This document shows, one piece after another, positions 1 through 10,599 of a DNA stretch of 64,000 nucleotides. Made by a program: the position numbers and the translations under genes. Origin of the DNA: Sordaria brevicollis. Lineage: Eukaryota; Ascomycota; Sordariomycetes; Sordariales; Sordariaceae. Location of the stretch: contig JAUTDP010000003.1 of the NCBI GenBank assembly GCA_033439795.1, positions 2,418,001 to 2,482,000 on the forward strand, in the 5' to 3' direction. Numbering within the stretch: the stretch's first letter is position 1; each line of letters begins with the position of its first letter. The notes beneath the pieces are model-generated. The model saw only the letters and a program-made list of their open reading frames with translations, was not told where the DNA came from and ran no database searches.

Positions 1-630
1 ATATTCGGTTTCGATTTTTAATATTATTTATACGTAATCGATTATTCTATTTCTTTCTTCTTATATTATATTATTTATATAAATCGGTTCCCCTTTAAAA
101 GTAATAAATCGTATATATTATTATTATATTTATATAAAGAATCTTTCGGCTCCTAAATTAATTTTATTTTTTAAATCCTAATTAGGATAATAAAAATTAA
201 AATCCCTAACGGCTACAATTTAATATTTTACCGGGGGTTTCTCTTCGAAGAATTCGAAGAGGGGAAACCTCTATTCGTATTTTAATATTCTATACGTTTT
301 AATAAGGGAATAAATTGAATAAATGGTTAATAATTCCTTTAAATTCTTAAACGTTATAGAAGCCTAATCTTTTTTAATACGGAAATTTAAATTTTTAAAA
401 TTCTATTTCTTATTTATATAAATAATTACTTTCCCTTTTTCTAAATAATTTACCCTAATATACTTATTACCCCGTAGATAATAAATATTTTCGTTTAAAT
501 TTTTATCCGGCTTTTAAATTGCTACGATATTATAAATTTCCTTTTATTTAAATAATAATTTCCCTCTCTTATATAATTTCCTTATATTCTAATAGAATAT
601 TTTTAATTAGACTATTAATTATTCTATAAA
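1..630 (-). pseudogene. LINE-X ORF2 N-terminal part, endonuclease domain (copy A)
   Basis: This is the 5' part of ORF2, cut by the left edge of the window. On the minus strand near 230-180 the segment equivalent to the conserved GDFN motif of AP-type LINE endonucleases is present as RDFN (Gly to Arg, a G-to-A change). It lies at the same distance from the element's 5' end as in copies B, C and H. The endonuclease would nick target DNA to prime reverse transcription. It is inactive here because of stops and motif loss. Confidence 0.6.
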
Positions 631-639
631 GGAGTATTT

Positions 640-2330
640 TTTAACCCCGCGGGCGGAATAGGAATAGGAATCTTTTCCTTTTAAATAATCGATTTAATAA
701 TAGCGATTAAATTAACGCTACTCCGAATATTCGAACTTTAAAAGTTTATAAACGTATTTATCGGGCTTTTAATTACTAATTTTAATTTAATAAAGGGCCC
801 GTTAATCCGCTTACGGGTACGGCTTCTATTTCCACTTTTAAACTCCTTTTTACGAATAATAATAATATAAATAATAGGGGGGGCGTTAAAGAAATTAATA
901 TCCTTATTATCCTTTACTACCGCCGGCTCTAATATAATATTTTTTTTAAAATCCTTTTAATATATAAAAGAATATAACCTTTTAACGTATATTATAATAA
1001 CCTTCGTAATAACTTTCTTAAAAAGGGGGTATACTTTCTTTTCGAAGGTATAATACCCGTACTTTTTATATAGAATATAAAAAATTAATAATTTATCCTT
1101 ATTAAATAAATAATTTACATTTTTAAAGCGGTCCCTATTATATTTATCCTTACTATAATATTTATAAACGTTAATATTATAATAGAATTTCCCTAAATAT
1201 TTTACGCCCTAATAAATAAAATATTATTAAATATTAGCCGAAGAAGTAAATAATTTATAAATATACGTACCGCCTTTTTAAATGAAGAATCCTTTATAGA
1301 AAATTTCGGTTACTTTTATAATTATAACTTCTATTATAAAAAATCCCTTATTTTCGTTAATTCTTTTTTTCTACGGGCGTATTTTAATAATAAAAGTATT
1401 CGGGTTCGCTTACTATATTTTATAAATAATATCCTTTATTTTTATATATTCGGCGATATTTATTTAAAGGAACCCTTTAATAATTAATATAATAATATTT
1501 AAAAATATAAACGCTTTTTTACTAAAGACCTTTTTAATTCAAATTTAATATTATTAATATTATTTATATATAACGTTATTAAATATAATTTTATAATTTC
1601 CGGTCGTAAATAATTTTATAATAATTTATATAATATTAAAGGTATTAATATTTAAATTATAAATATTTTTTCGATTTAAATTTTAATTTCTTCGTTCGTC
1701 CGCTTCGAATATTAAATATTAATTATAATACTTCGAATAAAGAAAGTATAATCGTAATTAATAAAAAATATTTTTAAAGGGGGGGTAATAATTATAATAT
1801 ATTAAAGGATAAACCCGGTTTTAAAAAAAACGTCCTTTATAATTCCGGCCTATATTTTTAGTACCTCTTTAACGTTCTTTTATAATTCTTATAAAATTAT
1901 TTTTTTTAAATCGTCGAAATCCTTCCTAATAATAATTTAATTATTACTAATTTTATTAACTTCGGAATGCGTTACTCTATTTTTTTTTATAAGGATTTTT
2001 ATATATTTATTAAATAATTTACGAATTTAATTACAATCTTCGAACGAAACGGCGTTATAATCCGAAAATTTATTTATTTTAGCGATAAATTTCTTTATAA
2101 TTTCGTTATCCTCCTACGTTTTTTCCGAAGTTTTCGCGGCGCGCGCTACGTTAGGGTCGTTATATATTAAAAGTCTTGCGAGCGGGTTATAAACGCTATT
2201 TTCAAATTTATAATCGCCGTTATTAATTATTATCGGTAGTAACGATATATCGTCGTCGCTATAATCGTCGTGGGATATTATAAGGGACGTAAAAGACCCT
2301 CCTAAGTCGATTCCTATTATAGGTTTTCGT
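640..2330 (-). pseudogene. LINE-X ORF1 remnant (copy A)
   Basis: ORF1 of copy A was located by alignment to copies B, C and H. Its first conserved segment (about 2330-2130) reads GIDLGGSFTSL-like residues followed by a stretch containing KFENSVYNPL. A run of seven G at about 1779-1785 marks the poly(C) tract shared by all copies. The zinc-knuckle region expected near the C-terminus falls at about 1040-1200. In-frame stops from CAA/CAG/TGG changes are frequent. ORF1 of LINEs normally encodes an RNA-binding protein. No start codon can be assigned, because ATG has become ATA. Confidence 0.65.
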
Positions 2331-2394
2331 TTTAGAGCGCTCCTCGATTAGAAATCGGCGTTTCCGGTTTTAAAGCCGTTTTATTATCTTAATT

Positions 2395-2518
2395 AGAATT
2401 TTTTTTATATTATACCGTAGTATATATACTATAGTTAGGAATAGTTATTAAGGAGTTAAGTACCTATAAAGGTGGTTAGTACGTATATTGGGTATAATAT
2501 AGGTATAATCCTATAATA
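2395..2518 (-). mobile_element. Partial LTR of the Gypsy-1 family
   Basis: Reverse-complement alignment to the LTRs at 7946-8231 and 15339-15624 covers roughly the first 125 of 286 bases. The outer end is at 2518 and is followed immediately by the polypurine-tract complement (tatcccccttt, about 2520-2530). LINE A interrupts the rest. Differences from the other LTRs are mostly transitions. This is an older, separate insertion of the same family on the opposite strand. Confidence 0.75.
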
Positions 2519-3540
2519 TTATCCCCCTTTAAAAAAAAGTTTATAGAGTTGAAAAATTTATATATATATATATAATTATATCCTAGAATCTTTTAATAAT
2601 TCGTTAAATACTTTTAAACGTAACGTTGGCTATATCCCAGATTATTTATTTATTAAAAATTATATAATCTTTATTATTACTTCTATTAAACTTTCTTCCT
2701 CCTTTTTCTTTATTAATAACGCTTTTATTTTCGAGGTAACGAATTATTATATTAATTGGGCGGAGCGGTAGCGTAGGAATTCGTTTTAAGCGGGGGGGTC
2801 GTTTCGTTTTTAATTAAATTAATCGAATTAGTTAAAGAGTTTTTAAACGTAGGGTAGTATAAAGTTATCGGAGTAATTGTAGTAAAATTCTTAAAATTGT
2901 ATTTTATAATTAATAATGTTATCGGCTTTTTCCTAAATTAGTTCGTAGTTGCCTTTTTATTTAACTAAATAATATCAATAATAATTATCCCCTTTTTACT
3001 CGACGTTTATAAATTTATTAAAACTTTATTTTAAATATTTTTCGTCTTTATTAATATAAATTATTACTCTTCCTTCGTTAATATAAATATTAGAATTAAT
3101 TATTTAGCCGGGGAGGTTTTAATTAAATTAACGTTATATGATAAAAACGTAGAAGGTGGGAAATATTTTATATCATTAGGAAATTTTAATTTAATAATAT
3201 AAATATTAGATTAAAAGATTATAAATAGGCTTTCCTAATAGGGAAAGAATTTAGCGTACGGACGGCCGTTAAAAAAATTGGAGGTATTAAATAATATTAT
3301 ATCTTTAAGTTTATATTTTATTAAATCTATATAGCGTTTATTAGCGTTTTCCTCGTACCGGTTTTAGGTTTATTTAATCTATTAAATTACGAAATTTTAA
3401 TTTTTTTTAAATTAGTCAGCGAATTCGTTAATTTTATAATATTCCTTTAATTATATAAACGACAATATAAGACGCGGCGGGTTACGAAGTTTAGTATTTA
3501 TATGTAAGTAGTAATTATAATTAATAAAGAAGGGAAATAG
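2519..3540 (-). pseudogene. 3' end of a Gypsy-1-family pol (integrase C-terminus and chromodomain region)
   Basis: The stretch aligns in reverse to about 14290-15338 of the complete Gypsy-1. Landmarks are the polypurine tract next to the LTR, the chromodomain region, and the integrase tail. The match fades near 3540, so the element is truncated or spliced to other sequence there. Frequent stops rule out function. It may be what is left of an element deleted during later rearrangement. Confidence 0.7.
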
Positions 3541-4140
3541 CCCTATCGAAGAGGAGACGGTATTATTTCCTATAAATTCTATAAGAAGGAATTATTATCA
3601 CGATACCGATCTAGCAGAGGCTTAGAGAAGACGTATTATTATACGAAGAGGAGAAAATCGAAAGAGAGTAGCGAAAACTCTACTCCCGGATTATATATAT
3701 AAATGAGGTAGAAACATAATTATAGGTATAATTATATTCCGCTAATAATTCGGTACTAAAACGCCTAGGGAGCGCTACCAATAATTTAATACCGTAGTAA
3801 TACCCCCGGCTCTAAAACGTAATTAATTTTAATTATTAATAAAATTAGTATATTAATACCCTTATAGGCCAATTAGTAAATTATAAGCGTAATGTTAGCG
3901 GGTAATTTATATTATTACGTACATCGAAATAAATACGGTAAATTTAATAATTATTTATTACGGCGGTTATTATTTAATATTAATATAATTATAAATAATA
4001 TTACGCTAAATCGAATTTGGATAATTAAAATAATATATAGGCCCGCGGTTCTTCCTTTCCTTCTTTAATTAAATTTCTAACCCTTAAATTTTCCTTCTCT
4101 CCTTCCTTTTTTTTTTATAACTTTTATTAATATAATTTTA
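3541..4140. other. Unassigned 600 bp between Gypsy-1 remnant and unknown ORF
   Basis: No family is recognised here. The stretch 3541-3810 is clearly less RIP-mutated than its surroundings and retains several CA and TG dinucleotides. It holds a possible LTR (3596-3802, listed separately). From 3810 to 4140 it is AT-rich, with pyrimidine runs near 4050-4120. I tried both strands for RNase H or integrase motifs of Copia type and found none that convinced me. Confidence 0.4.
3596..3802 (-). mobile_element. Possible solo or terminal LTR of an unidentified element
   Basis: The block begins tatcacgata and ends gtagtaata, which after one RIP step each would be TGTCA...AACA, the usual LTR ends. Read on the minus strand it carries a run of tatatata and is preceded by a G-run (3803-3807), where a polypurine tract would sit. 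The flanking pentamers (attat, ccccc) do not match, so no target duplication supports a solo LTR. No second copy is present in the window. Confidence 0.25.
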
Positions 4141-4469
4141 ACGCTCTTTAAATTCTTCGCGCGATAAATACTCCTTCTTTATTTATAATAAAGTAGAATT
4201 TTTTATAAATTTTTAAAAACTCTACGCGTTTTTTTAACGTTATTATACCTTTTCGCCGTCGCCCTTATAAGGATTTTAATACGGTTCTTACCGAAGGTAT
4301 AAACTATATAATTTACTTAAAATTTATTATTAAAAATTTTATTCTAAATAATAGTATTCCTATAGTACTATAATATTTCTACCCCTTAAGTAAAAAGAAA
4401 AAATATTACAAATATATTAATTATAAAAAGAATTATAATAAAATAAGTTTTTTTTCTTTTTTTTTTTTT

Positions 4470-4587
4470 TTTTAATTAACGTTTTATTAACGAAATAAAC
4501 CTATTATCCTTATAACCGGCGATAAAACCGATATTACTATATTAATTCGCTAATTAATAGAATTTGAAGAATATAACGTTAATAAAA
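4470..4587 (+). pseudogene. Unrecognised ORF, fragment 1 (5' side of the LINE B insertion)
   Basis: After a long T-rich run (about 4447-4472) one frame reads coherently up to LINE B, including RNKPIILITGDKTDI and then LIEFEEYNVNK. It resumes across the 48-kb insertion at 52598 in the frame predicted by the 14-bp target duplication. The frame may extend upstream to about 4200 (hydrophobic, with several stops). The pyrimidine run could also be the 3' end of an intron. I do not recognise the family. It is a RIP-damaged gene or part of another transposon. Confidence 0.4.
4574..4587 (+). repeat. Target-site duplication of LINE B, left copy
   Basis: The 14-mer taacgttaataaaa is repeated exactly at 52584-52597, directly after the 3' end of LINE B. 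It fits target-primed insertion of a full-length LINE. Confidence 0.85.
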
Positions 4588-4639
4588 AAACGATTAACTA
4601 CTTTAGAACCGGAAACGCCGATTTCTAGTCGAGGAGCGC

Positions 4640-6340
4640 TCCAAAACGAAAACTAATAATAGGAATCGACTTAGGAGGGTCTTTTACGTCCCTCGCGATA
4701 TCTTACGACGTATATAGCGATAACGTTAAACCGTCGTTATTAATAATAATTAAAAACGGTACTTATAAATTCGAAAATAGCGTTTATAATCCGCTTATAG
4801 GAATTTTAATTTATAACGACCCTAAAATTATATTTATTATAAAGAATTTAAAAAAACCGTTAAACGACGACGAAATTATAAAGAAATTTATCGCTAAAGC
4901 GAATAAATTTATAAATTATAATACCGTTTCGCCCGAAAATTGCCGTTAAAATTGTAAATTATTTATTAAATTTATATCGGCTTTTATAAAAGAAAGTAGA
5001 ATAATATACCCCGAAGTTAATAAAGTTAATATTAATTAAATTATTATTTAAAAGGATTTTAACGATTTAAAGAAGATGATTTTATAAGAATTATAGAAGA
5101 ACGTTAAAAAAGTATTAAAAATATAGGCCGGAATTATAAAGGACGCTTTTTTTAAAATTAGGTTTGTTTTTTAATATATTATAATTACCCCCCTTCCGAA
5201 AACCCTTTCCGTTAATTACGATTATATTTTCTTAATCCGAAACGTTATAAATAATATTTAATATTCGAAGTAAATAAATAAAGAAACGAAAATTTAAATC
5301 GAAAAGGAATTTCGCGATTTAAGACTTAATAATATAATACGCAACGTTATTAAATTATTAACGATTAAAAATTATAAAATTATATTCGACGATATTATAT
5401 ATAAATAATATTAATAATATTAAATTTAAATTTAAAAAATTTTCCGCGATAAAATGTTCGTATTATTAAATATTATTACGTTAATTATTAAAAGCTTCTT
5501 TTAAATAAATATTATTAAATATATTAAAATAGAGGAAATTACCCGTTTAATATAATAGAAAAACCCTAAGGTGTTTATTATTAGGGTTTATTTATAAAAG
5601 AAACGAAATAACGAAGAATAAGGATTCTTTATTGTAGAAATTATAATTATAAAAGCAACCGAAACCTTTTATAAAAGTTGTTTTTTAATAAGAGGGGGGC
5701 GTATACGTTTACAAACCTTTTTCTTTTTTAATTAACGTTTAATAATATTATATTTATTAAAATATAGAATATTTAAGGAAGTTTTATTATAATATTAACG
5801 TTTACGGACGATATAATAAAATTAAATATAATAAAGATTATTTTAATAAAATGAATTATTTATTTAATAAAAATAAATCGTTAATTTTTTATATTTTATA
5901 TAAAAAGTATAAGTATTATACTTTTTTTAAGAAAGAGTATTCTATTTTTAAAAAGGAAATTGCGAAGGTTATTAAAGCGTAAGCGGAGAAATTACGTTTA
6001 TTCGCGTATAGAAAAAATTTTATAAAAAATATTATATTAAAGCCGGTAATAGTAGCCGAAAACGATAGAAATATTAAAATCCCGAATATTTTTCCCTTTA
6101 TTTATAATTTTATCATTCGCGAAAAGGAATTTAAAAATGGAATTAGGGGCCGCCTTTATAAAAGGGTTAAATTATTTATTAAATTGAAACTAATAATTAA
6201 AAGCCCGATAAATACGTTTATAAATTTTTAAAACTTTAATAATTAAATTAATATTAATATAATTACTATTATTAAACCAATTATTTAAAAGGAAACGATA
6301 CCCGCTTTTACTTTTATTATAGGATTAAAAATTATTTTAT
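4640..6340 (+). pseudogene. LINE-X ORF1 remnant (copy B)
   Basis: The N-terminal segment reads IGIDLGGSFTSL then YKFENSVYNPL. A six-base C tract at about 5187 sits where other copies carry 7-22. The zinc-knuckle region is at about 5780-5960. There the Cys and His of a C-x2-C / GHH...C arrangement appear mostly as Tyr (KYKYYTF), consistent with TGY to TAY and CAY to TAY changes. The following KKEIAKV-like residues resemble the end of the zinc-finger region in fungal LINE ORF1 proteins. Many stops are present. Confidence 0.65.
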
Positions 6341-6349
6341 TTTAAAATA

Positions 6350-7856
6350 ATTAATAATTTATTTAAAAATATTTTATTAAAATATAAGGAAGTCGTACGA
6401 GAGAGGGAAATTATTATTCGAATAGAAAGAAATTTATAACGTTATAATAATTTAAAAACTAAGTAAGAATTTAAACGAAGATATTTATCGCCCGAAGGGC
6501 GGTAAATATATTAGGGTAAATTATTTAAAAAAGGGTAAGGCAATAATATATATAAATAAGAAATAGAATTTTAAAAATTTAAATTTTCATATTAAAAAGG
6601 ATTAAATTATAATAATATTTAAATAATTAAAAGAACTTTTAACCGTTTATTCGATTTATTCTTTTATTAAAATATATAAAATACCGGAATACGAATAAAG
6701 GTTTCCTTTTTTCGAATTCTTCGAAGAAAGACTTTTAATAAGATATTAAATCGTAGCCGTCGGGGATTTTAATTTTTATTATTCTAATTAGAATATAGAA
6801 AATAGGATTAATTTAAGAATTAAAAAGCTTTTTACGTAAATATAGTAATAACGTATACAATTTATTACCCTTCGTAAGGAGCCGATACGTTTAAATAATA
6901 TAATACGAAACGAAAGGGATAAAATAATCGATTATATATAAATATCGCTGGGGGTTAAGGCCGAATATTAAAGGGCGTAAATGTACGAATAAATTAATTC
7001 CAATTATTATTTTTTAAAAATTTAAATTTACGTTAAAAGAATAAATAAGAAAATAAAAATTAAAGGAAATTATAATTAGAATTTAATAAATATAGAAAAG
7101 GTATAAAAAGCGGTAATATAATAAATATTAATCTTAAAGTAGATTAAAATAATAGAAAATTTAGAATTTATTTTCGATAAATTCGATAAAGAATTTATAA
7201 ATATAATTAAAGAATTCGTCCTAAATTAGAAGAAAAATCGAAAGAAATAAGCGAAGTAATAAATATTAAAATATAAAAAAGTAATAAAGGAGGTGAAGCG
7301 GAAGTAATAAAAATAATATAGGGAAAGGACGCTTTTAAATTGGGCGGAATTTATAGAGGTATTTATAAAAAAAAAAAGAAAATTAATACGAGAATTTAAT
7401 AAATAATATAGAGAGAAGGCGTTAAAAAAGCGTTAAAGAATATAAACGAATTTTAATCCTTTAAATAATAGGTTTAGATTTGGAATTATTTATTAATAGA
7501 CCTATTTAAATTATTAATTTTTAGGATATACGAAGGCGTAATAAAAACCGACGATTATAATAATAAAGTAAATATTTTTACCGATTATTTCTTCTTAAAA
7601 GTAAACGTTTTAATAAATTATTTACCTAATTAAATTCTTCCCCCTAAAAGTAGGGACCTATTATTTATTAACGATTTAATTATTAAGGAGAATATTTAAA
7701 CCGTTTTATTTCGGATAATTCCGAATAAAGCGTTAAATATTAATTAATATTTAAATAAATTTTGAAAAAAAATATATAAAAAATTATTCTAGAAGGCGAT
7801 AATTATTTTTACGGTTATTAATTTTTAATTAGGGTATTTTCTATAATAATTTAAAA
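6350..7856 (+). pseudogene. LINE-X ORF2, endonuclease and start of RT (copy B, part 1)
   Basis: The AP-endonuclease motif GDFN is intact at about 6755-6770 (VAVGDFNFYYSN). It is followed by a TLRKEPIRLNN-like stretch, and by a weak NSNYYF equivalent of the SDHLPI motif near 6995. The RT region starts at about 7560. There the residues corresponding to the LINE RT stretch KAPG...NKFLKIYKKLF are readable although stops intervene. The frame is cut at 7856 by LINE C and continues at 29514. It is inactive. Confidence 0.75.
7838..7856 (+). repeat. Target-site duplication of LINE C, left copy
   Basis: About 19 bp (ttt, then C or T, then tataataatttaaaa) recur at 29495-29513 with a single C/T difference. 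The flanks belong to the RT coding region of LINE B, so the duplication proves that C was inserted into B. Confidence 0.8.
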
Positions 7857-7940
7857 AAAACTACTTTAGAACCGGAAACGCCGATTTCTGGTCGAGGAAC
7901 GCTCCAAAACGAAAACCGATAATAAGAATCGATTTAAGAA

Positions 7941-7945
7941 GGTCT
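7941..7945 (+). repeat. 5-bp target duplication of Gypsy-1, left copy
   Basis: The pentamer ggtct immediately precedes the LTR start and recurs at 15625-15629 directly after the 3' LTR. LINE C sequence (gggtctttta in other copies) resumes there. Five bases is the usual duplication made by Ty3/Gypsy integrases. Confidence 0.9.
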
Positions 7946-8231
7946 TGTCATAGGATTATACCTGTGCCATACCCGGTATACGTACTAATTACCTATATAG
8001 GTGCCTAGATCCCCAGCGACTATTCCCGACTATAGCACGTATATTATGGTTCGATATGGTCCAGATTTGGTTACCTGTAGTTACGTACAATATTACGTGG
8101 GTGCGCACGGATTAGGGTATAGGCTCGCGCCTATATATCTAATCCTCCGTATATATTTTTCCCTTCCCTTCCTTCGTATAATAATATATATCTTATTATA
8201 TATTTAATAGTATTAACGCTATCCCTTAATA
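7946..8231 (+). mobile_element. Gypsy-1 5' LTR
   Basis: It begins tgtcataggatt and ends cccttaata (ACA to ATA by RIP). It has the same length as the 3' LTR. Its first half is noticeably less mutated than the 3' LTR: it keeps cctgtgcc, gcacg, tatggtcc and acctgtag where the 3' LTR has only TA forms. A 68-codon open stretch at 8001-8207 is incidental to this low mutation load. No convincing primer-binding site follows at 8232. Confidence 0.88.
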
Positions 8232-8399
8232 ATTTATTATCCTTTCTTTAATATTGTACACGTAATTTTTGAAGAAGATTAATCGTTAATTATATTAATT
8301 AATATTAAAATTCGTTTTCCTAGCGGCTAATATTCTAGTAATAACCCCGTAATTAATTCGAATTAAATAATTATTAAAACGAATATTATTATTACGGTC

Positions 8400-10190
8400 G
8401 TTCGTATTCTTTTTTCCTTTATATTTATTCAAGTATATTAATTTAAGCGATTAATATTTAATTCAATCCTTATTATAATTATTAATACTTTTATTGCGGC
8501 TATTACGCTTTTTAAAATTAAAAATATTAACCTTCGTAATATCGAATTTTAGGACTAATTTACCGACGCTATTTATATACTTAATAACGATTTTATTATT
8601 ATCCCGGTCTTTATTGCTTAAATTTTTAATTTAGGTAATTATTTTATATTCCCGGCCGCCGCTTACGTATTTACCCGCCTTATATAATTTAACGTTATTT
8701 CCGTTATTACCGAATTTTAAAATACTAAGGAGGATTTTTAATAATTTAAGGACGAGAATAATTAATTATATTAAAATTTCAATTAATTCCGTATTTTAAT
8801 TTAAAATAAGGATTAAATTAATATAATTTTTAATATTAATTTCGCGATTTTTAAAATTAATTATACCCTTTAATTCTTAGACGCTATTATTAAATAATAA
8901 ATTTAATACGATACTTATAAATAGGCCTTCGTTAACGCCGCTTCTTAATATAATAATATCGTTAACGATTTTTAAATTTATTTAACCGCCCTTTAATAAA
9001 ATTTATCTAATATTTAAAAGCGTTATTCCAACTTTAAAATCAATTTTTAAAACGCAATTAAGCGCAAAATAATTAAATATTAGAAAATAATTAACGATTT
9101 TCATTAGCGTTTATTTAAATCTACCGACTTTATATTTATACTTTTATCCGATAATAATAATAATAATAATTTTAATTTTAATAATTCCGAATCCGAATTT
9201 AATAATATAATTATTAACGATCCGGTCGGAAGTAATAGCAGTTACGGCTATAGGTCGGTATCGTATATTATCATTTCCCCCGCTTTCGATAATATTAATA
9301 AAGTTTTTAAAAGAATTATTAAATTTCGTTAATAGTACGTTAATATCTTATTCGCTTTTAAGGATGAATTTTCCGTTTTTAAAATTAAAGATACTAAATT
9401 TTCTTTAATTTCCCGCTCCTTTTGCGGTAAATTTTAGGAGGTAATTGAGCCCGAATTTATTAAAATTCTATTTAATAAATTAATTAAATAATTTATTATT
9501 TTCGATTTATTTAAATAAATAATTAATAAATATAATAATATTAATATTATAATTTAGGTTCGTTATAAATTCGAAGATCTAAAAATAGGCAAAATAAAGT
9601 AGTTTAATTTCGAAGATAAATTCGTTATTATTATCGAGCGTTATTAATTTAACGATAATATAAAAATTTATTATTTCCATTAACGTTTAATCGAGTATTT
9701 TTATAATACTATTACTTTATAGTACCCCTAATTTAAGGATAATAAATTCGATAAATAATTCGAAATAATTTATAACTTCGTTAAATAATTCGAATAAAAA
9801 GATTAATACGATAAAATTACTAACCCCTATTATAAATCTAATATTAATAACCCCGTTACTAATTCTAATTCCGCTTTTAATAATATAAACGGTTCTATTC
9901 CCGAATTTATTATTAACGAGGGTAATATTATTATAAATTTCGATTTTATATCCGCTTCCGACGTTTAAATTTCCTATATAATCGATAACAATATATTTTA
10001 ATACCGTATAAAGATTAATATTTATACCTATTATAATTATAAGGGCTATTTCTCTACCGAGTGTAAAAATTATATTTAATTTAAGAAGGAGGTATTTGAA
10101 TGTAAATTATATAAGGAGAGAGAGAAGGAGAAGAAAGAGAAGAAGGATAAAAAGGAGAAGGAGAAAAATAATAATAATAATAATAATTAG
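8400..10190 (+). pseudogene. Gypsy-1 gag remnant
   Basis: One frame reads coherently, with stops mainly of CAA/CAG/TGG origin. It holds an Asn/Ser/Asp-rich linker (about 9150-9210), then KFSLISRSFCGKF and capsid-like residues around 9350-9760. A zinc-knuckle remnant lies at about 10020-10072, reading TYYNYKGYFSTEC, in which Tyr most likely replaces Cys and His. The C-terminus is a Lys/Glu-rich charged run followed by poly-Asn (about 10095-10188). Gag would form the particle and package RNA. The start is unknown. Confidence 0.7.
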
Positions 10191-10599
10191 TAATAGCGCT
10201 TTATTTAGGGCTAATACGGATATAGTTAATATAGTTATTATAACGTTAATATTATAGGTATTCCCGCTCTTAATACTCTAGTTTTTAATTATTTTATATT
10301 ATAATAGTAATTTATTTATTATTTTACTTCTATATACTTTTACGGCTTTATAGGCCCGATTATAAGTAATAAAAATAGTTTTATTAACGGTTAGGGAAAT
10401 ATATAGCCTTCTGTTTAAATTATAATTAGAGGTTAACGTTTATTAAATATAAGTAAGGAGGAGGATAATTAAAGAGTATCTTTGTAATTAAATTTAAAAT
10501 TATTAAAATTAATAAATTTTTTATAGATAATTATTATAAATACCCTAATTTATTAAGTTTTTTTATTTATTTATTTTATAAATTGTATAAAATATATTA

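Larger units (their letters stand above)
1..2390 (-). mobile_element. LINE-X copy A, 5' 2.4 kb, runs off the left edge
   Basis: This is the 5' third of the window's dominant LINE, read right to left. It matches the other copies: the element's 5' end (rc of the ccggaaacgccgatttc block) lies near 2345-2375, followed leftwards by ORF1 and the start of ORF2. It is inserted inside an LTR of the Gypsy-1 family, whose remainder begins at about 2395. The missing LTR half and the second target-site duplication must lie outside the window. It is heavily RIP-mutated, with many stops in all frames. Confidence 0.85.

Noticed and set aside
3803..4140. Copia RNase H or integrase remnant next to the LTR-like block
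   Set aside because: Translations of the minus strand gave no run of recognisable motifs beyond chance pairs of residues.
8001..8207. 68-codon open frame
   Set aside because: It lies wholly inside the Gypsy-1 5' LTR and is open only because that LTR is less mutated; the aligned 3' LTR does not keep it.
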